A stretch of 64,000 nt of DNA from Ahaetulla prasina (Eukaryota; Chordata; Lepidosauria; Squamata; Colubridae), in contig NC_080543.1 of NCBI RefSeq assembly GCF_028640845.1, positions 3,351,459 to 3,415,458 on the forward strand, given 5' to 3'. Under the pieces are notes generated by a model. It was given only the letters and a program-made list of their open reading frames with translations, did no database searches and had not been told where the DNA came from. The position numbers and the translations under genes are program-made. Positions 10,061 through 20,409 of the stretch are shown here, piece by piece; the stretch's first letter is position 1; every line of letters begins with the position of its first letter.

Positions 10061-10920
10061 CAAAGATGGGGAACTGTGGCCTTTTTATGACTCCTGGACT
10101 CCAACTCCCAGAATCCCTCAGCCAGCATGGGGAACTGTGGCCCTTTTATGACTTGGACTCCAACTCCCAGAATCCCTCAGCCAGCATGGGGAACTGTGGC
10201 CCTTTTATGACTCGTGGACTTCAACTCCCAGAATCCCTCAGCCAGCATGGAGAACTATGGCCTTTTTATGACTTGGACTTCAACTCCCAGAATCCCTCAG
10301 CCAGCATGGGGAACTGTTGCCTTTTTATGACTCCTGGACTCCAACTCCCAGAATCCCTCAGCCAGCATGGAGAACTATGGCCCTTGTATGACTTCTGGAC
10401 TTCAACTCCCAGAATCCCTCAGCCAGCATGGAGAACTATGGCCCTTGTATGACTTCTGGACTTCAACTCCCAGAATCCCTCAGCCAGCATGGGAAACTAT
10501 GGCCTTTTTATGACTTGGATTTCAACTCCCAGAATCCCTCAGCCAGCATGGGGAACTATGACCCTTGCATGACTTCTGGACTTCAACTCCCAGAATCCCT
10601 CAGCCAGCATGGGGAACTGTGGCCTTTTTATGATTCGTGGACTCCAACTCCCAGAATCCCTGAGCCAGCTGGGGGAACTATGGCCTTTTTATGACTCTTG
10701 GACTTCAACTTCCAGAATTCCTGAGTTAGCTTGGGGAACTATGGCCCTTGTATGACTTGTGGACTTTAATTCCCAGAATCCCTCAGCCAGCATGGAGAAC
10801 TATGGCCCTTGTATGACTTCTGGACTCCAACTCCCAGAATCCCTGAGCCAACCACGCTGGCTCAGGAATTCTAGGAGTCGAGTCCATAGGTCATAAAATT
10901 ACCCGAGTAACCCACCCCTG
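10061..10920 (+). mobile_element. hAT-like MITE with one arm expanded as a 61-bp array
   Basis: About 13 units of roughly 61 bp (CCAGCATGGGGAACTGTGGC, CTTTTATGACT, then GGACTTCAACTCCCAGAATC, CCTCAG) repeat from 10066 to 10850. A single inverted right arm follows: GCTGGCTCAGGAATTCTAGG, GAGTCCATAGGTCATAAAAT, ACCCGAGTAACCCACCCCTG. The right arm, reverse-complemented, aligns with the left start CAAAGATGGGGAACTG and its TTTTATGAC segment, so this is a MITE whose left arm was amplified. The flanking 8-mers (CTCCGGTG and CTAAATTG) do not match convincingly. Confidence 0.75.
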
Positions 10921-11515
10921 CTAAATTGAAGCACAGGTGAGCTACAACCTCAACATTCCTTGGCTGAAGATCAACAAAGGACTTTCTTGCACCTGTTATG
11001 CAAAGGAAAATGTTTTATTTATTAGATTTATCCTGCCTTTTTTTTTTTTAATGACCACAGTATTTCCTCCTTCTAAATATTTGCAGATCACTCGCATCCT
11101 GGACATAAACTGTTTCAACTCCTACCCTCAAAACGACGCTATAGAGCACTGCACACCAGAACAACTAGACACAAGAACAGTTTTTCCCCCGAAGGCCATC
11201 ACTCTGCTAAACAAATAATTCCCTCAACACTGTCAGACTATTTACTGAATCTGCACTACTATTAATCGTCTCGTAGTTCCCATCACCAATCTCTTTCCAC
11301 TTATGACTGTATGACTATAACTTGTTGCTGGCAATCCTTATGATTTATATTGATATATTGATCATCAATTGTGTTGTAAATGTTGTACCTTGATGAACGT
11401 ATCTTTTCTTTTATGTACACTGAGAGCATATGCACCAAGACAAATTCCTTGTGTGTCCAATCACACTTGGCCAATAAAAATTCTATTCTATTCTATTCTA
11501 TTCTATTCTATTCTC
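10690..11515 (+). repeat. Segmental duplication, copy 1 (partner 24790-25590)
   Basis: From the end of the 61-bp array through the L3 3' end, the sequence matches 24790-25590 at an offset of about 14,100 bp with only scattered substitutions. Both copies carry, for example, GAAGCACAGGTGAGCTACAA. The stretch 10921-11080 between the MITE and the L3 is otherwise unique in the window. Confidence 0.85.
11080..11515 (+). mobile_element. L3/CR1-clade (Snake1-like) LINE 3' end with pentamer tail
   Basis: ORF2 C-terminal codons (CFNSYPQNDAIEHCTPEQLD, ending AITLLNK and a stop at 11218) lead into a 3' UTR with GTTGTACCTTGATGAACGTA, ATGTACACTGAGAGCATATG and CACTTGGCCAATAAAAATTC. The tail is (TATTC)n at 11477-11515. 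The same 3' UTR occurs at 25.5, 33.1, 38.3, 45.8, 56.8 and 63.7 kb, nearly always followed by pentamers. Clade assignment is from memory of snake repeats. Confidence 0.8.
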
Positions 11516-11701
11516 TTAGCTCCCCGTAACAGCCCTTATAAGATAGGATGGGCTGGAGGAGTGGGAGTGGGCTAAAGAACCCCAGATATCTTCCAGATTA
11601 AGCTTGGGGGTGGGTGTTTGGATTTGGTCATATTGGTTGGGTAATTCTAGTAGTGTTCCAATATTTGGGGGGCTGCCACAGAATCAACCTATCCTCCAAA
11701 G

Positions 11702-11836
11702 CAGGGGTCTCCAACCTTGGCAACTTTAAGCCTGGCGGACTTCAACTCCCAGAATCCTCCAGCCAGCAAAGCTGGCTGGGGAATTCTGGGAGTTGAAGTC
11801 CGCCAGGCTTAAAGTTGCCAAGGTTGGAGACCCCTG
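11702..11836. mobile_element. hAT-type MITE (CAGGGGTC family), complete
   Basis: A 135-bp near-palindrome begins CAGGGGTCTCCAACCTTGGC and ends with its inverse, GCCAAGGTTGGAGACCCCTG. It is flanked by a perfect 8-bp target duplication CTCCAAAG (11694-11701 and 11837-11844), and the interrupted CR1 is restored when one copy is removed. An 8-bp duplication with CAGGGGT-type ends is typical of hAT (Charlie-like) elements. It encodes nothing; the arms are joined by GCCAGCAAAGCTGGC. This copy defines the family that seeds the satellites. Confidence 0.93.
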
Positions 11837-12037
11837 CTCCAAAGCACCCGAATAAGGCAGAACAAGAAGCAACGGATGGAAACTAATCAAGGAGGGAAGC
11901 AACTTGGAACTAAGGAGAAATTTCCTAAGAATGAGGACTAGTAACCAGGGGAACAGCTTGCCACCAGAAGTCATGTGTGCTCCATCACTGGAGGTTTTTA
12001 AGAAGAGACTGGATAGCCATTTGTCTGGAATGGTATA

Positions 12038-12300
12038 GAATAGATAACAGAGTAACAGAAAAACAGAGTTGGAAGGAACCTTAGAGGCCTTCTAGTCTAA
12101 CTTCCTGCTCAAGCAGGAAACCCTTTATCATTTCAGATAGATGATTGTCCAATTTCTTCTTAAAGACTTCCTGTGTTGGAGCATTCACAGCTTCTGGAGC
12201 AAAACTGTTCCATTGATTAATTGTTCTAACCATCAGGAAATTTCTCCTTAGTTCCAGGTTGCTTCTCTCCTTGATTAGTTTCCATCCGTTGTTTCTTGTC
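12038..12300 (-). mobile_element. CR1 LINE 3' end inserted antisense in CR1
   Basis: GAGTTGGAAGGAACCTTAGA ... GATTAGTTTCCATCCGTTG is the minus-strand CR1 3' end lying within the plus-strand CR1 3' UTR, splitting it between GGTATAG and CTGCTTGAGC. Confidence 0.8.
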
Positions 12301-12365
12301 CTGCTTGAGCAGGGGGTTGGACTAGAGGACCTCCAAAGTCCCTTCCAACTCTGTTATACTGAACG

Positions 12366-12511
12366 TCTTCTCTCTAGAAGTTCTGAGTGCTCCATCACTG
12401 GAGCCGTTTAAGAAGAGACCGGACAAGCCTTTGTCTGGTAAGGTATAGGATCTCCCGCTTGAGCAGGGGGGGCTGGATTAGATGACCTCTCAGGTCCCTT
12501 CCAACTCTGTT
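12366..12511 (+). mobile_element. CR1 LINE 3' terminal fragment
   Basis: TGCTCCATCACTGGAGCCGT, TTAAGAAGAGACCGGACAAG and GATTAGATGACCTCTCAGGT place this as a third CR1 3' end directly after the previous element. Confidence 0.8.
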
Positions 12512-12944
12512 ATCTGTATTTTTAGCCGAGGTGCACCCATCTTAAAATGGGCCAGTTGGAGAAACTTTGGAACAGGTGACTTTTACGGATCCAACTCCAT
12601 GATATAAATTCATCCTTGGTTGCAACTTCTCATGTTTTGCAGCAACCGCTGACCCTAATCACGCAAAATATTCGTCCCTTGGGTTATGTTTCATCTTGCA
12701 ATCCACAACCGGGGTCCCGGCATCGATCTCAGGTGAGCAGAGACCGCATCGTTGGAAGGTTTTGCCACCGTTTTTCTGAGTGCCAGAAAAGAGATCCATT
12801 CCGCCTGCGTTGGCCGGGCCACGTCCTTCCAAAGCCAGATTTCAAAGTCGGATTTTGCAACCTCGTTCCTGCCTGCCTGCCAAAAAAACCTCTGCACTCA
12901 TCTGCACATTTTTTGCACGCAATATTAGTTGTGGGCCAGCTTAG
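12512..12944. other. Non-repetitive intergenic sequence
   Basis: I recognise no repeat in this stretch. Open frames on both strands (68-117 codons) overlap each other and show no family signature. Confidence 0.45.
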
Positions 12945-13680
12945 AATAGAACAGAACAGAAAAGAATAACAGAGTTGGAAGGGACCTTGGAGGTCTTCTA
13001 GTCCAGGGGTCTCCAACCTTGGCAACTTTAAGCCTGGAGGACTTCAACTCCCAGAATTCCCCAGCTTTGGAATCCCAAAGCTTTGCTGGCTGGGGGATTC
13101 TGGGAGTTGAAGTCCTCCAGGCTTAAAGTTGCCAAGGTTGGAGACCCCTGTTCTAGTCCAACCCCCTACTCAGGCAGGAAACCCTACACCACTTCAGACA
13201 AATGGTTATCCAACATTTTCTTAAAAATTTCCAGTGTTGGAGCATTTACAACTTCTGCAGGCAAGTCGTTCCACTTATTGATTGTTCTCACTGTCAGGAA
13301 ATTTCTCCTTAGTTCTAAGTTGCTTCTCTCCTTGATTAGTTTCCACCCGTTGCTTCTTGTTCTACCCTCAGGTGCTTTGGAGAATAGCTTGACTCCCTCT
13401 TCTTTGGGGCAACCCCTGAGATATTGGAAGACTGCTATCATGTCTCCCCTAGTTCTTCTTTTCATTAAACGAGATATACACAATTCCAGAAACTGTTCTT
13501 CATATGTTTCAGCCTCCAGTCCCCTCATCATCTTTGTTGCTCTTCTCTGCACTCTTTCTAGAGTCTCAGCATCTTCTTTACACGGTGGCGAACAAAACTG
13601 GATGCAGGATTCCACGTGTGGCCTTACCAAGTCCTTATAAAGTGATATTAACACTTCATGAGATCTTGATTCTAGCTAGT
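12945..13680 (-). mobile_element. CR1 LINE 3' end with ORF2 C-terminus, MITE inside
   Basis: The minus strand encodes about 156 codons of the CR1 ORF2 C-terminus (13184-13654): [66 protein letters not shown] and [17 protein letters not shown]. The 3' UTR on the left (CAGAGTTGGAAGGGACCTTG) is split by the MITE at 13004-13150. The copy is 5'-truncated and lacks the catalytic RT core. Confidence 0.88.
13004..13150. mobile_element. hAT-type MITE (CAGGGGTC family), complete
   Basis: A 147-bp palindromic element with the same termini as 11702-11836, flanked by the perfect 8-bp duplication TTCTAGTC (12996-13003 and 13151-13158). It lies in a CR1 3' UTR, so it is younger than that CR1. Confidence 0.93.
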
Positions 13681-14154
13681 CTTGTCTGGTGTGTGGTTAT
13701 TACCCCAAATATATCCCTCCATGCGTTGGGTATTTGCTGTGGTGGGAACGGAAGACAAACAAACGGAAACGGAATTCATATTTTGTTCGCTGGCAATGAG
13801 AATCATTTGCATCCAATTTGCACGGGCGACAGCAAGGCCAAACCGCAAGACGCTGGTTCTTTTATTCCCAATTATTCCCGTAACTGCGTGAACGTAAGCA
13901 TTGGTTGGGTTTGGGGGTGTGTTGGGGGGGGAGAAGGAAACCTTGTGAATACCTGGTTTGTCGGCATTTTGAAATCGTAAATCTTTATTTAACCCGTGCC
14001 TGGGAAAACTGGGGTGGAGCCTTGGTCGCAAGATGGCTTATGACCTGTAAGGTAGGAATCTCTAGTTAGCCTGTTGCAGAAAAGGATGGGACACCACGCA
14101 GGTGAATTTTTTTTGGGGGGAATGATGAGGTATTTGATTCGGCTACGCAAGCAT
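13681..14154. other. Non-repetitive intergenic sequence
   Basis: No repeat or coding evidence recognised. A G run occurs at 13925-13931. Confidence 0.45.
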
Positions 14155-14500
14155 TTTGGGAGAGAGCGAAGGAAAGAAGGAAGGAAGGAAGAAGAAAGGA
14201 GGGAGGGAAGGAGGGAAAAGGAACGGAGGGAGACAGGGAAGGGAGGAAAGAATAGAGAGGGAGATAGAGAAGGAAGGGGAGGGAGGGAAGGAAGGAATAG
14301 GGAGGGAGGGCAACAAGAAAGGAAAAAGAGGAAGGGAGGAAGGGAGGGGGTGAAGAATAGAAAAGGAAGGGAGGGGGGAGGGAGGGAAAGAATAGAGAGG
14401 GAGGGAGACAGGGAAGGAAGGAAAGAAAGAATAGAGGAGGGAGACAGATAAGGAAGGGGAGGGAGGGAAGGAAAAAGAGGGAGGGAGGGAAGTAAGTAAG
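14155..14500 (+). repeat. Polypurine GGAA/GGGA tract
   Basis: About 345 bp of nearly pure purine on the plus strand, built of GGAAGGAA, GAGGGAGG and GAAAG blocks without a fixed long period. The open frames across it are composition artefacts. Confidence 0.9.
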
Positions 14501-14639
14501 TTACCTGCATTTTCGGAAAGAACAAAATCTCCCTTGAAGAAGTTTCTGAGTGTTATCTTCTGTATTGAAGCAGCAGACTATCTAATTTAGGGTATCTCAT
14601 AATTGACAACTGTAAGAGGTCTTGACTTCAACACCCAGA

Positions 14640-14995
14640 ATTCCCCAGGAAGCCCCTCAAATATCGGAAGACTGCTATCATGTCTCCTCTCGTCCTTCTT
14701 TTCACCAGGCTAGATATATACCCAATTCAATTCACTTCAGAATAGAGCTGGAAGGGAACCTTGGAGGTCATCTACTCCAACCCGCTGCTCGAGCAGGAGA
14801 CCCTATATACCATTCCAGACAAATGGCTGTCCAATCTCTTCTTGAAAACCTCCAGTGATGATGCCCCTACTACAACTTCTGGTGGCAAGCTGTTCCATTG
14901 GTTAATTGTCCCCACTCTTGGGAAGTTCCTCTTTAATTCTAGGTTGCTTCTTTCCTTGAGAAGGCTCCTTTCCAAAGACTCCTTGTAAGAACTGG
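14640..14995 (-). mobile_element. CR1 LINE 3' end, two fragments
   Basis: CTCAAATATCGGAAGACTGC ... CTTTTCACCAGGCTAGATA is one minus-strand fragment. From AGAGCTGGAAGGGAACCTTG (about 14742) a second runs through ACCTCCAGTGATGATGCCCC to TTCTTTCCTTGAGAAGG. These are older and more diverged than the 13-kb copy. Confidence 0.8.
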
Positions 14996-14999
14996 AGGG

Positions 15000-15329
15000 G
15001 GTTGGCCTTGGCCAGTTGTTCAGCTGCTCCACAGCTGCATCCAGCCCCTCTCCGCACTCAGCAAGGGCCACCGAGAATCCTGGGAATTAAGCTGATCCAT
15101 ATCTGGATGGCCTCGGCTCTCCACATCCTGTCCAAGCCTCAAAAGCCACCAGGAACTTTGCAGGAAGCTCGCACAGCCACCTCGATTCTGGCAGCTGGGA
15201 GAAGTTAGGGACAATCTCTGCGGAGATTGTTTTCTTTCTTTTCCCAACTAATGGTAGTCCTCAACTTAGGACCGCAATTCAGGCCCAATGTTTCTGTGGC
15301 TAAGCAAGTAAGTTCTGCCCTATTTGGAA
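15000..15329. other. Mostly unique sequence with a Tigger-like terminal fragment
   Basis: 15000-15245 shows nothing recognisable. 15249-15320 (GGTAGTCCTCAACTTAGGAC ... GTGGCTAAGCAAGTAAGTTC) matches the first 70 bp of the Tigger-like MITE read from its right end. Confidence 0.5.
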
Positions 15330-15417
15330 TGGAATAGAATACGGAATAGAATAGAATAGAATAGAATAGAATAGAATAGAATAGAATAGAATAGAATAGA
15401 ATAGAATAGAATAGAAT
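15330..15417. repeat. (AATAG)n pentanucleotide microsatellite
   Basis: About 16 copies of the pentamer (plus-strand phase AGAAT) directly abut the 3' end of the minus-strand CR1 that starts at 15418, so it sits where that element's tail should be. Confidence 0.93.
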
Positions 15418-15965
15418 GAGTTGGAAGGGACCTTGGAGGTCTTCTAGTCCAGCCCCCTGCCCAGGCAGTAAGCACTATGCCATTTCAGACAAAGGGTTAT
15501 GCAATCTCTTCTTTAAAACTTCCAGTGTTGGAGAATTCACAACTTCCGGTGGCAAGTTGTTCCACTGATTAATTGTTCTAACTGTCAGGAAATTTCTCCT
15601 TAGTTCTAAGTTGCTTCTCTCCTTGATTAGTTTCCATCCGTTGCTTCTTGTTCTACCCTCAGGTGCTTTGGAGAACAGCCCAACTCCCACTTCTTTGTGG
15701 CAACCCCTGAGATATTGGAACACTGCTATCATGTCTCCCCCAGTCCTTCTTTTTATTAAACTAGACATACGCAGTTCCTGCAACCGTTCTTCATATGTTT
15801 TGACCTCCAGTCCCCTAATCATCTTTGTTGCTCTTCTCTGCACTTTTTCTAGAGTCTCAACATCCTTTTTACATCGTGGCAACCAAAACTGGATGCAATA
15901 TTCCAAGTGTGGCCTTACCAAGGCATTATAAAGTGGTATTAACACTTCACGTGATCTTGGTTCTG
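15418..15965 (-). mobile_element. CR1 LINE 3' end with ORF2 C-terminus
   Basis: The minus strand carries an open 156-codon ORF2 C-terminus at 15475-15945: [56 protein letters not shown] and WNNLPPEVVNSPTLEVL. It is followed by the 3' UTR and the (AATAG)n tail. It is intact over its length but lacks the endonuclease and RT catalytic parts. Confidence 0.9.
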
Positions 15966-16020
15966 ATTCTGAAATAATGAACAGCTAATCTGAAGCCCGT
16001 CTCACAAGTAGATTCACCAT

Positions 16021-16074
16021 TCCTCCTCCTCCTCCTCCTCCTCCTCCTCCTCAGCCTCCTCCTCCTCCTCCTTC

Positions 16075-16163
<89 letters not shown>

Positions 16164-16200
16164 TTCATTTTCATTTTCATTTTCATTTTCATTTTCATTT
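16021..16200. repeat. Compound microsatellite (CTC)n (ATT)n (ATTTTC)n
   Basis: Three arrays lie back to back: CTC at 16021-16075, ATT at 16076-16162 and about six ATTTTC hexamers to 16200. Each boundary shares a partial unit with the next (CTT/ATT, ATT/ATTTTC). Confidence 0.95.
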
Positions 16201-16594
16201 TGCAGATGTTTGCATTTGGGAAGTTTTCTCTCCGCCTAAGGCCGCTATCAGCCTACCACGTCATGCAAATAACCGATATTTTCAGGGACAAATTTTTGCA
16301 GTCAGCTAAAATATTCGGTGGTCTGGAGATTATTATGGGAGAGCCACAACTCCATCTGAGTTTGAAACTTCACAGCCGAAATATCCAAACTACCATTTGG
16401 GTCAACAAGGATTCCAAATGCAATAAAATGCTACTTCTAAAGGGAGACCAAGAATTCAAGATGACGGATTTTGCTTTTCTTAAGTGACCAGGATTTGATC
16501 TGAAATAATGTTGAGCTTTTTCAACGATTTTCCTCCTGTTGCTGCTGAACTAAACTAAACAAAATGCTTCTGATCAAATCACCCCCTTGGATTA
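16201..16594. other. Non-repetitive intergenic sequence
   Basis: This is one of the cleanest unique stretches: no repeat recognised, and a 95-codon plus-strand open frame (16200-16487) with no known signature. I do not call it a gene. Confidence 0.4.
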
Positions 16595-16959
16595 TAGGTA
16601 GCCCTCGACTTACGTCCACAATGGAGCCCCAAATGTATGTTGCTAAGTGAGAAATTGGTTTAGCTCCATTTTATGACTTTTCTTGCACCAGTTTTTAAGC
16701 GAATCCCTGCAGCTGGTAAGTGAGCAACAGGGTTGTTAACTGAATCTGGTTTTGTCAGAAGGTCGCAAAAGGGGATCACGTGACCCCGGGACACAGCAAC
16801 GGTCATAAATGTGGGTTGAGCATCCGAATGTAAATCACGTGACCAGGGGATGCTGCAACGGTCGTTAAGTGTGAAGAATGATCATAAGTCACTTTTTTCC
16901 AGTACCGTTTTCATTTCAAATGGTCACTAAGTGACCTGTTGTAAGTCAAGGACTACCTG
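16595..16959 (-). mobile_element. Tigger-like (TcMar) MITE
   Basis: This copy runs from TAGGTAGCCCTCGACTTAC to GTAAGTCAAGGACTACCTG. Two E-box palindromes sit inside, GATCACGTGACCCC (about 16776) and AATCACGTGACCAG (about 16834). Confidence 0.82.
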
Positions 16960-16974
16960 CACATGCTGGTCTCA

Positions 16975-17612
16975 CCCGGATTTTGACCATCTGACCTTGG
17001 AGGTGCTGCAACGTCATAAGGGCGAGGACCGGTGGTAAGGTAGTTTTTCTTTTTCCAATTCTGTTGTAACTTCGAACAGTTATAATAATAATAATAATAA
17101 CAACAACAACAACAACAACAGAGTTGGAAGGGACCTTGGAGGCCTTCTAGTCCAACCCCCTGCCCAGGCAGGAAACCCTATACCATCTCAGTCAGATGGT
17201 TATCCAACATTTTCTTAAAAATTTCCAGTGTTGGAGCATTCACAACTTCTGAAGGCAAGTCGTTCCACTTATTGATTGTTCTAACTGTCAGGAAATTTCT
17301 CCTTAGTTCTAAGTTGCTTCTTTCTTTGATCAGTTTCCACCCGTTGCTTCTTGTTCTACCCTCAGGTGCTTTGGAGAATAGCTTGACTCCCTCTTCTTTG
17401 GGGCAACCCCTGAGATAGAGGAAGACTGCTATCATGTCTCCCCTAGTCCTTCTTTTCATTAAACTGGACCTACCCAGTTCCTGCAACCGTTCTTCATATG
17501 TTTTAGCCTCCAGTCCCCTCATCATCTTGGTTGCTCTTCTCTGCACTCTTTCTAGAGTCTCAGCATCTTTTTGCAAAGTTGCAAAAGGAATGTTGTAAGT
17601 TGAGGACTTCTT
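16975..17612 (-). mobile_element. Tigger-like MITE fragment split by CR1
   Basis: 16975-17080 (GACCTTGGAGGTGCTGCAAC ... TGTTGTAACTTCGAACAGTT) and 17573-17612 (GCAAAAGGAATGTTGTAAGT, TGAGGACTT) look like two parts of one degraded copy separated by the CR1 and its tail. Confidence 0.6.
17083..17575 (-). mobile_element. CR1 LINE 3' end with (TTG)n/(TTA)n tail
   Basis: The minus strand encodes 132 codons of ORF2 (17178-17576: [56 protein letters not shown]). The tail on the left is ATAATAATA followed by ACAACAACA (17083-17120), a different microsatellite from the pentamer at 15330. Confidence 0.88.
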
Positions 17613-17615
17613 GGA

Positions 17616-18074
17616 CTTTTAGGGACATTGGGTTTGTCCGCTGTAATCAGCTGCCCTCTTAATTTATCCTGAAAAATTACCAGTGTTAATTTCCCTGATG
17701 AAATAGCCGGATAAAAACCAGCATTCATACATATTCATATAGACGCCGGTAAATATACGTACGGAAACCCTCCGCTAATTCTATGCAAGGCCCCAGCCTG
17801 TTTTGAAATGCTTTTTTTATTATGATTTGTGGTTGCACAACGCACTTAGCCAGATCATCGAATGATTTTTTTTCCAGGTGCATTAAAACAACCCACAATA
17901 ACCTGTTTGGTTTTTCACTCCGCCGGGATTTATTTATTTATTTATTTATTGGGAGGGCTCAGTCTGCGTGTTACTGTGAGATTTCAGAGCGCAGCAAGTA
18001 AGAAAATAAGTGGATTTAAAGAGGAAGCAAAGCGTGACTTCGTTCGTCTGGTGATCGCTCGAACAGCATGGGGA
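17616..18074. other. Non-repetitive intergenic sequence
   Basis: AT-rich sequence with a short (TTTA)n at 17930-17950. Nothing else recognised. Confidence 0.45.
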
Positions 18075-18438
18075 AAAAAGTGACTTGTGACCATTTTTCA
18101 CACTTAATGACCGTTGCAGCGTCAGGTGGACCCTTGGAAACTGACCTGGACTTAAGACAGTTGCGGTGTCCTGGGTGTGGGTGTGTCATGTGATCCCCCT
18201 TTTCGCGACCCCCTGACAAGCAAAATCGATGGGGAAGCCAGATTCACTTAACAACCGCGTGACTAACTTAACGACAGCAGTGATTCACTGAACAACACGT
18301 GGCAAGAAAGTTCGTAAAATGGGGTAAAATTCACTAAGCGGGTGGCAAGAAAACGGGGCCAAAACTCACTGAACACAACTACCTTGCTTAGCAGCAAGCA
18401 ATGTTGACTCAGTTGTGGTCGTAAGTCGAGGACTAACT
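18075..18438 (+). mobile_element. Tigger-like MITE, 5'-truncated
   Basis: This starts inside the family (AGTGACTTGTGACCATTTTT) and ends with the right terminus GTCGTAAGTCGAGGACTAAC. The E-box is lost (GTCATGTGATCC). Confidence 0.8.
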
Positions 18439-18930
18439 AATCAAACTTAATATGAGAAAAAAAAAGAGAGAAAAATGCAGTAGAACGTGGTTTTCTTTAA
18501 TGCTGTATCAAAGTTACACAGGTTAATTATTTCCTAAAAAAAAAAAAAAGAGCAGACACGCCCTTCTTGCCCTCGCTGGCAGACACCCAGTTCTTCTGTG
18601 CCACACAGCTGGCTGCATCTGGCTCCCCTGGCAAAGGCTGGCGCTGGATTTCGGCTATTTTTCTAGCTCCCACCTCAAATTCCCTCCCCATCCGGCACAC
18701 CAACTGATTTCTGGAATGGGATTACAGGAGTCTTCCCATCCCCACCACTAGCTGCCATTTTTCCCGGAGGACAAATCGTGCTATCTCGTTTTTCATTTCT
18801 CTTCTTACTGTCGGCTGCGAAAGGTTGCAACAGCACCTCTAAAATTGTGTGCGTGTGATGTCAGGCTTTGACTGTGTTCCCAGGGTTTAATTTAAAGGGG
18901 GGAAAAAACCAGATTGCACACGTTCTTTTC
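18439..18930. other. Non-repetitive intergenic sequence
   Basis: A-runs occur at 18450-18465 and 18534-18550. The intervening GC-rich stretch is not repetitive here; no exon signature was found. Confidence 0.45.
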
Positions 18931-18938
18931 TCTTAAAT

Positions 18939-19552
18939 CAGTGTTTCTAAATCTTGGAAACTTGGAAGATGTGTGGACTACAACTCCCAGAATGCCCCAG
19001 CTGGCATGGCCAGTGTGGGATTCTGGGAGTTGAAGTCTGCATGTTTTGGCTGTGGAATTCTGGGAGTTGAAGTCCTCATGTCCTGGCTGGGGAATTCTGG
19101 GAGTTGAAGTCCTCATGTCCTGGCTGGGGAATTCTGGGAGTTGAAGTCCGCATGTCCTGGCTGGGGAATTCTGGGAGTTGAAGTCCACATATGCTGGCTG
19201 GGGAATTCTGGGAGTTGAAGTCTGCATGTGCTGGCTGGGGAATTCTAGGAGTTGAAGTCTGCATGTGCTGGCTGGGGAATTCTGGGAGTTGAAGTCTGCA
19301 CGTGCTGGCTGGGGAATTCTGGGAGTTGAAGTCCACATATGCTGGCTGGGGAATTCTGGGAGTTGAAATCTGCATGTGCTGGATGGGGAATTCTGGGAGT
19401 TGAAGTCCACATATGCTGGCTGGGAATTCTGGGAGTTGAAGTCTGCATATGCTGGCTGGGGAATTCTGGGAGTTGAAGTCTGCATATGCTGGCTGGGGAA
19501 TTCTGGGAGTTGAAGTCCACACATCTTAAAATCAACCAGTTTGAGAACACTG
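18939..19552. mobile_element. hAT-like MITE with right arm expanded as a 37-bp array
   Basis: The element starts CAGTGTTTCTAAATCTTGGA and ends AACCAGTTTGAGAACACTG, an inverted pair. The flanking 8-mers TCTTAAAT (18931-18938) and TCCTAAAT (19553-19560) match at 7 of 8. Between the ends, one left arm (ACTACAACTCCCAGAATGCC) is followed by about 14 copies of a 36-37 bp right-arm unit, GGGGAATTCTGGGAGTTGAA, GTC, CRCATRTGCTGGCT. Unit variants (CCACATATG, CTGCATGTG, CTCATGTCC) are clustered. The array therefore grew inside a single inserted element. Confidence 0.9.
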
Positions 19553-19560
19553 TCCTAAAT

Positions 19561-19914
19561 AAAAGTACTGCCCACAAGAAAAATGCACTTTGCTTATGCA
19601 CAGAGACTCTCTTTCCCCTCCCCCCTTTTTTTTAAAGGGGATGTTTTTCTACCAAACAGACACGGTTCTCCTGTCTTGGATATGTACCCTACCTTCCACT
19701 GCCAAAATGTCATTTTTGTTTGAAAGAACAAGAACATTAAACGTCCAGGGACCAGGGATGAACTGGAAGGATTAATTTAATTTTTTTGATTATCTGCCAC
19801 CAAGTCTCTGGGGACTCTTAGCAAGACCACGTCCATCAACGATCTCCGTGAAATTTAATTTTAAGTGAATCTAAATCCAGCTGAAAGCTCACTTTGGTTT
19901 TCCTGCCTTTTGCG
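19561..19914. other. Non-repetitive intergenic sequence
   Basis: Nothing recognised in this stretch. Confidence 0.4.
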
Positions 19915-20275
19915 GGAACTGGGCATGGCTAGTTTTGAGGAAAGAAGGCCTAGGGGTGACGTGACGACAGTCTTCCAATATTTGAGGAGCTGCCACAAAG
20001 AAGAGGGGGGGTGTCAATTTATTTTCCAAAGCACCCGAAGGCCAGACAAGAAGCAATGGATGGAAACCGATCAAGGAGAGAAGCAACCTGGAATTAAACT
20101 TCCTCACAGCCAGGACAATTAACCAGGGGAACAGCTTGCCACCAGAAGCTGTGGGTGCTCCAAAATTGGAGGCTTTTAAGAAATCATTGGACAGCCACTT
20201 GTCTGGAATGGCGCGGGGTCTCCTGCTTGAGCAAGGGGTTGGACTAAATGACCTCCAAGGTGCCGTTCCATCCTA
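19915..20275 (+). mobile_element. CR1 LINE 3' end
   Basis: GGGTGACGTGACGACAGTCT, TCCAATATTTGAGGAGCTGC, AGCAATGGATGGAAACCGAT, GCTTTTAAGAAATCATTGGA and GGTTGGACTAAATGACCTCC follow the CR1 order. The reading frame is broken. Confidence 0.82.
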
Positions 20276-20409
20276 ATTCAAAGCAATTAGCAAAATTATT
20301 GGAGGGAGAAGGGATGGGAAGAAAGACCCCAGCTCTTCCCAAATTCAGGGTTTTGGAGCTTTCTAGCTGCTTTGCTCTTCACCCGAGCAGAACAAGCATG
20401 TCTTTATGG

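Larger units (their letters stand above)
11640..12365 (+). mobile_element. CR1 LINE 3' end, interrupted by a MITE and an inverted CR1
   Basis: A plus-strand CR1 fragment (GTGTTCCAATATTTGGGGGG ... GAGGTTTTTAAGAAGAGACT ... GGGGTTGGACTAGAGGACCT) is broken twice: by the hAT MITE at 11702-11836 and by a minus-strand CR1 fragment at about 12038-12300. The tail resumes at 12301 with CTGCTTGAGCAGGGGGTTGG. Confidence 0.82.

Noticed and set aside
12616..12969. 117-codon frame as an exon
   Set aside because: Overlapping frames on both strands are similarly open, no domain is seen, and it ends in a CR1 3' end.
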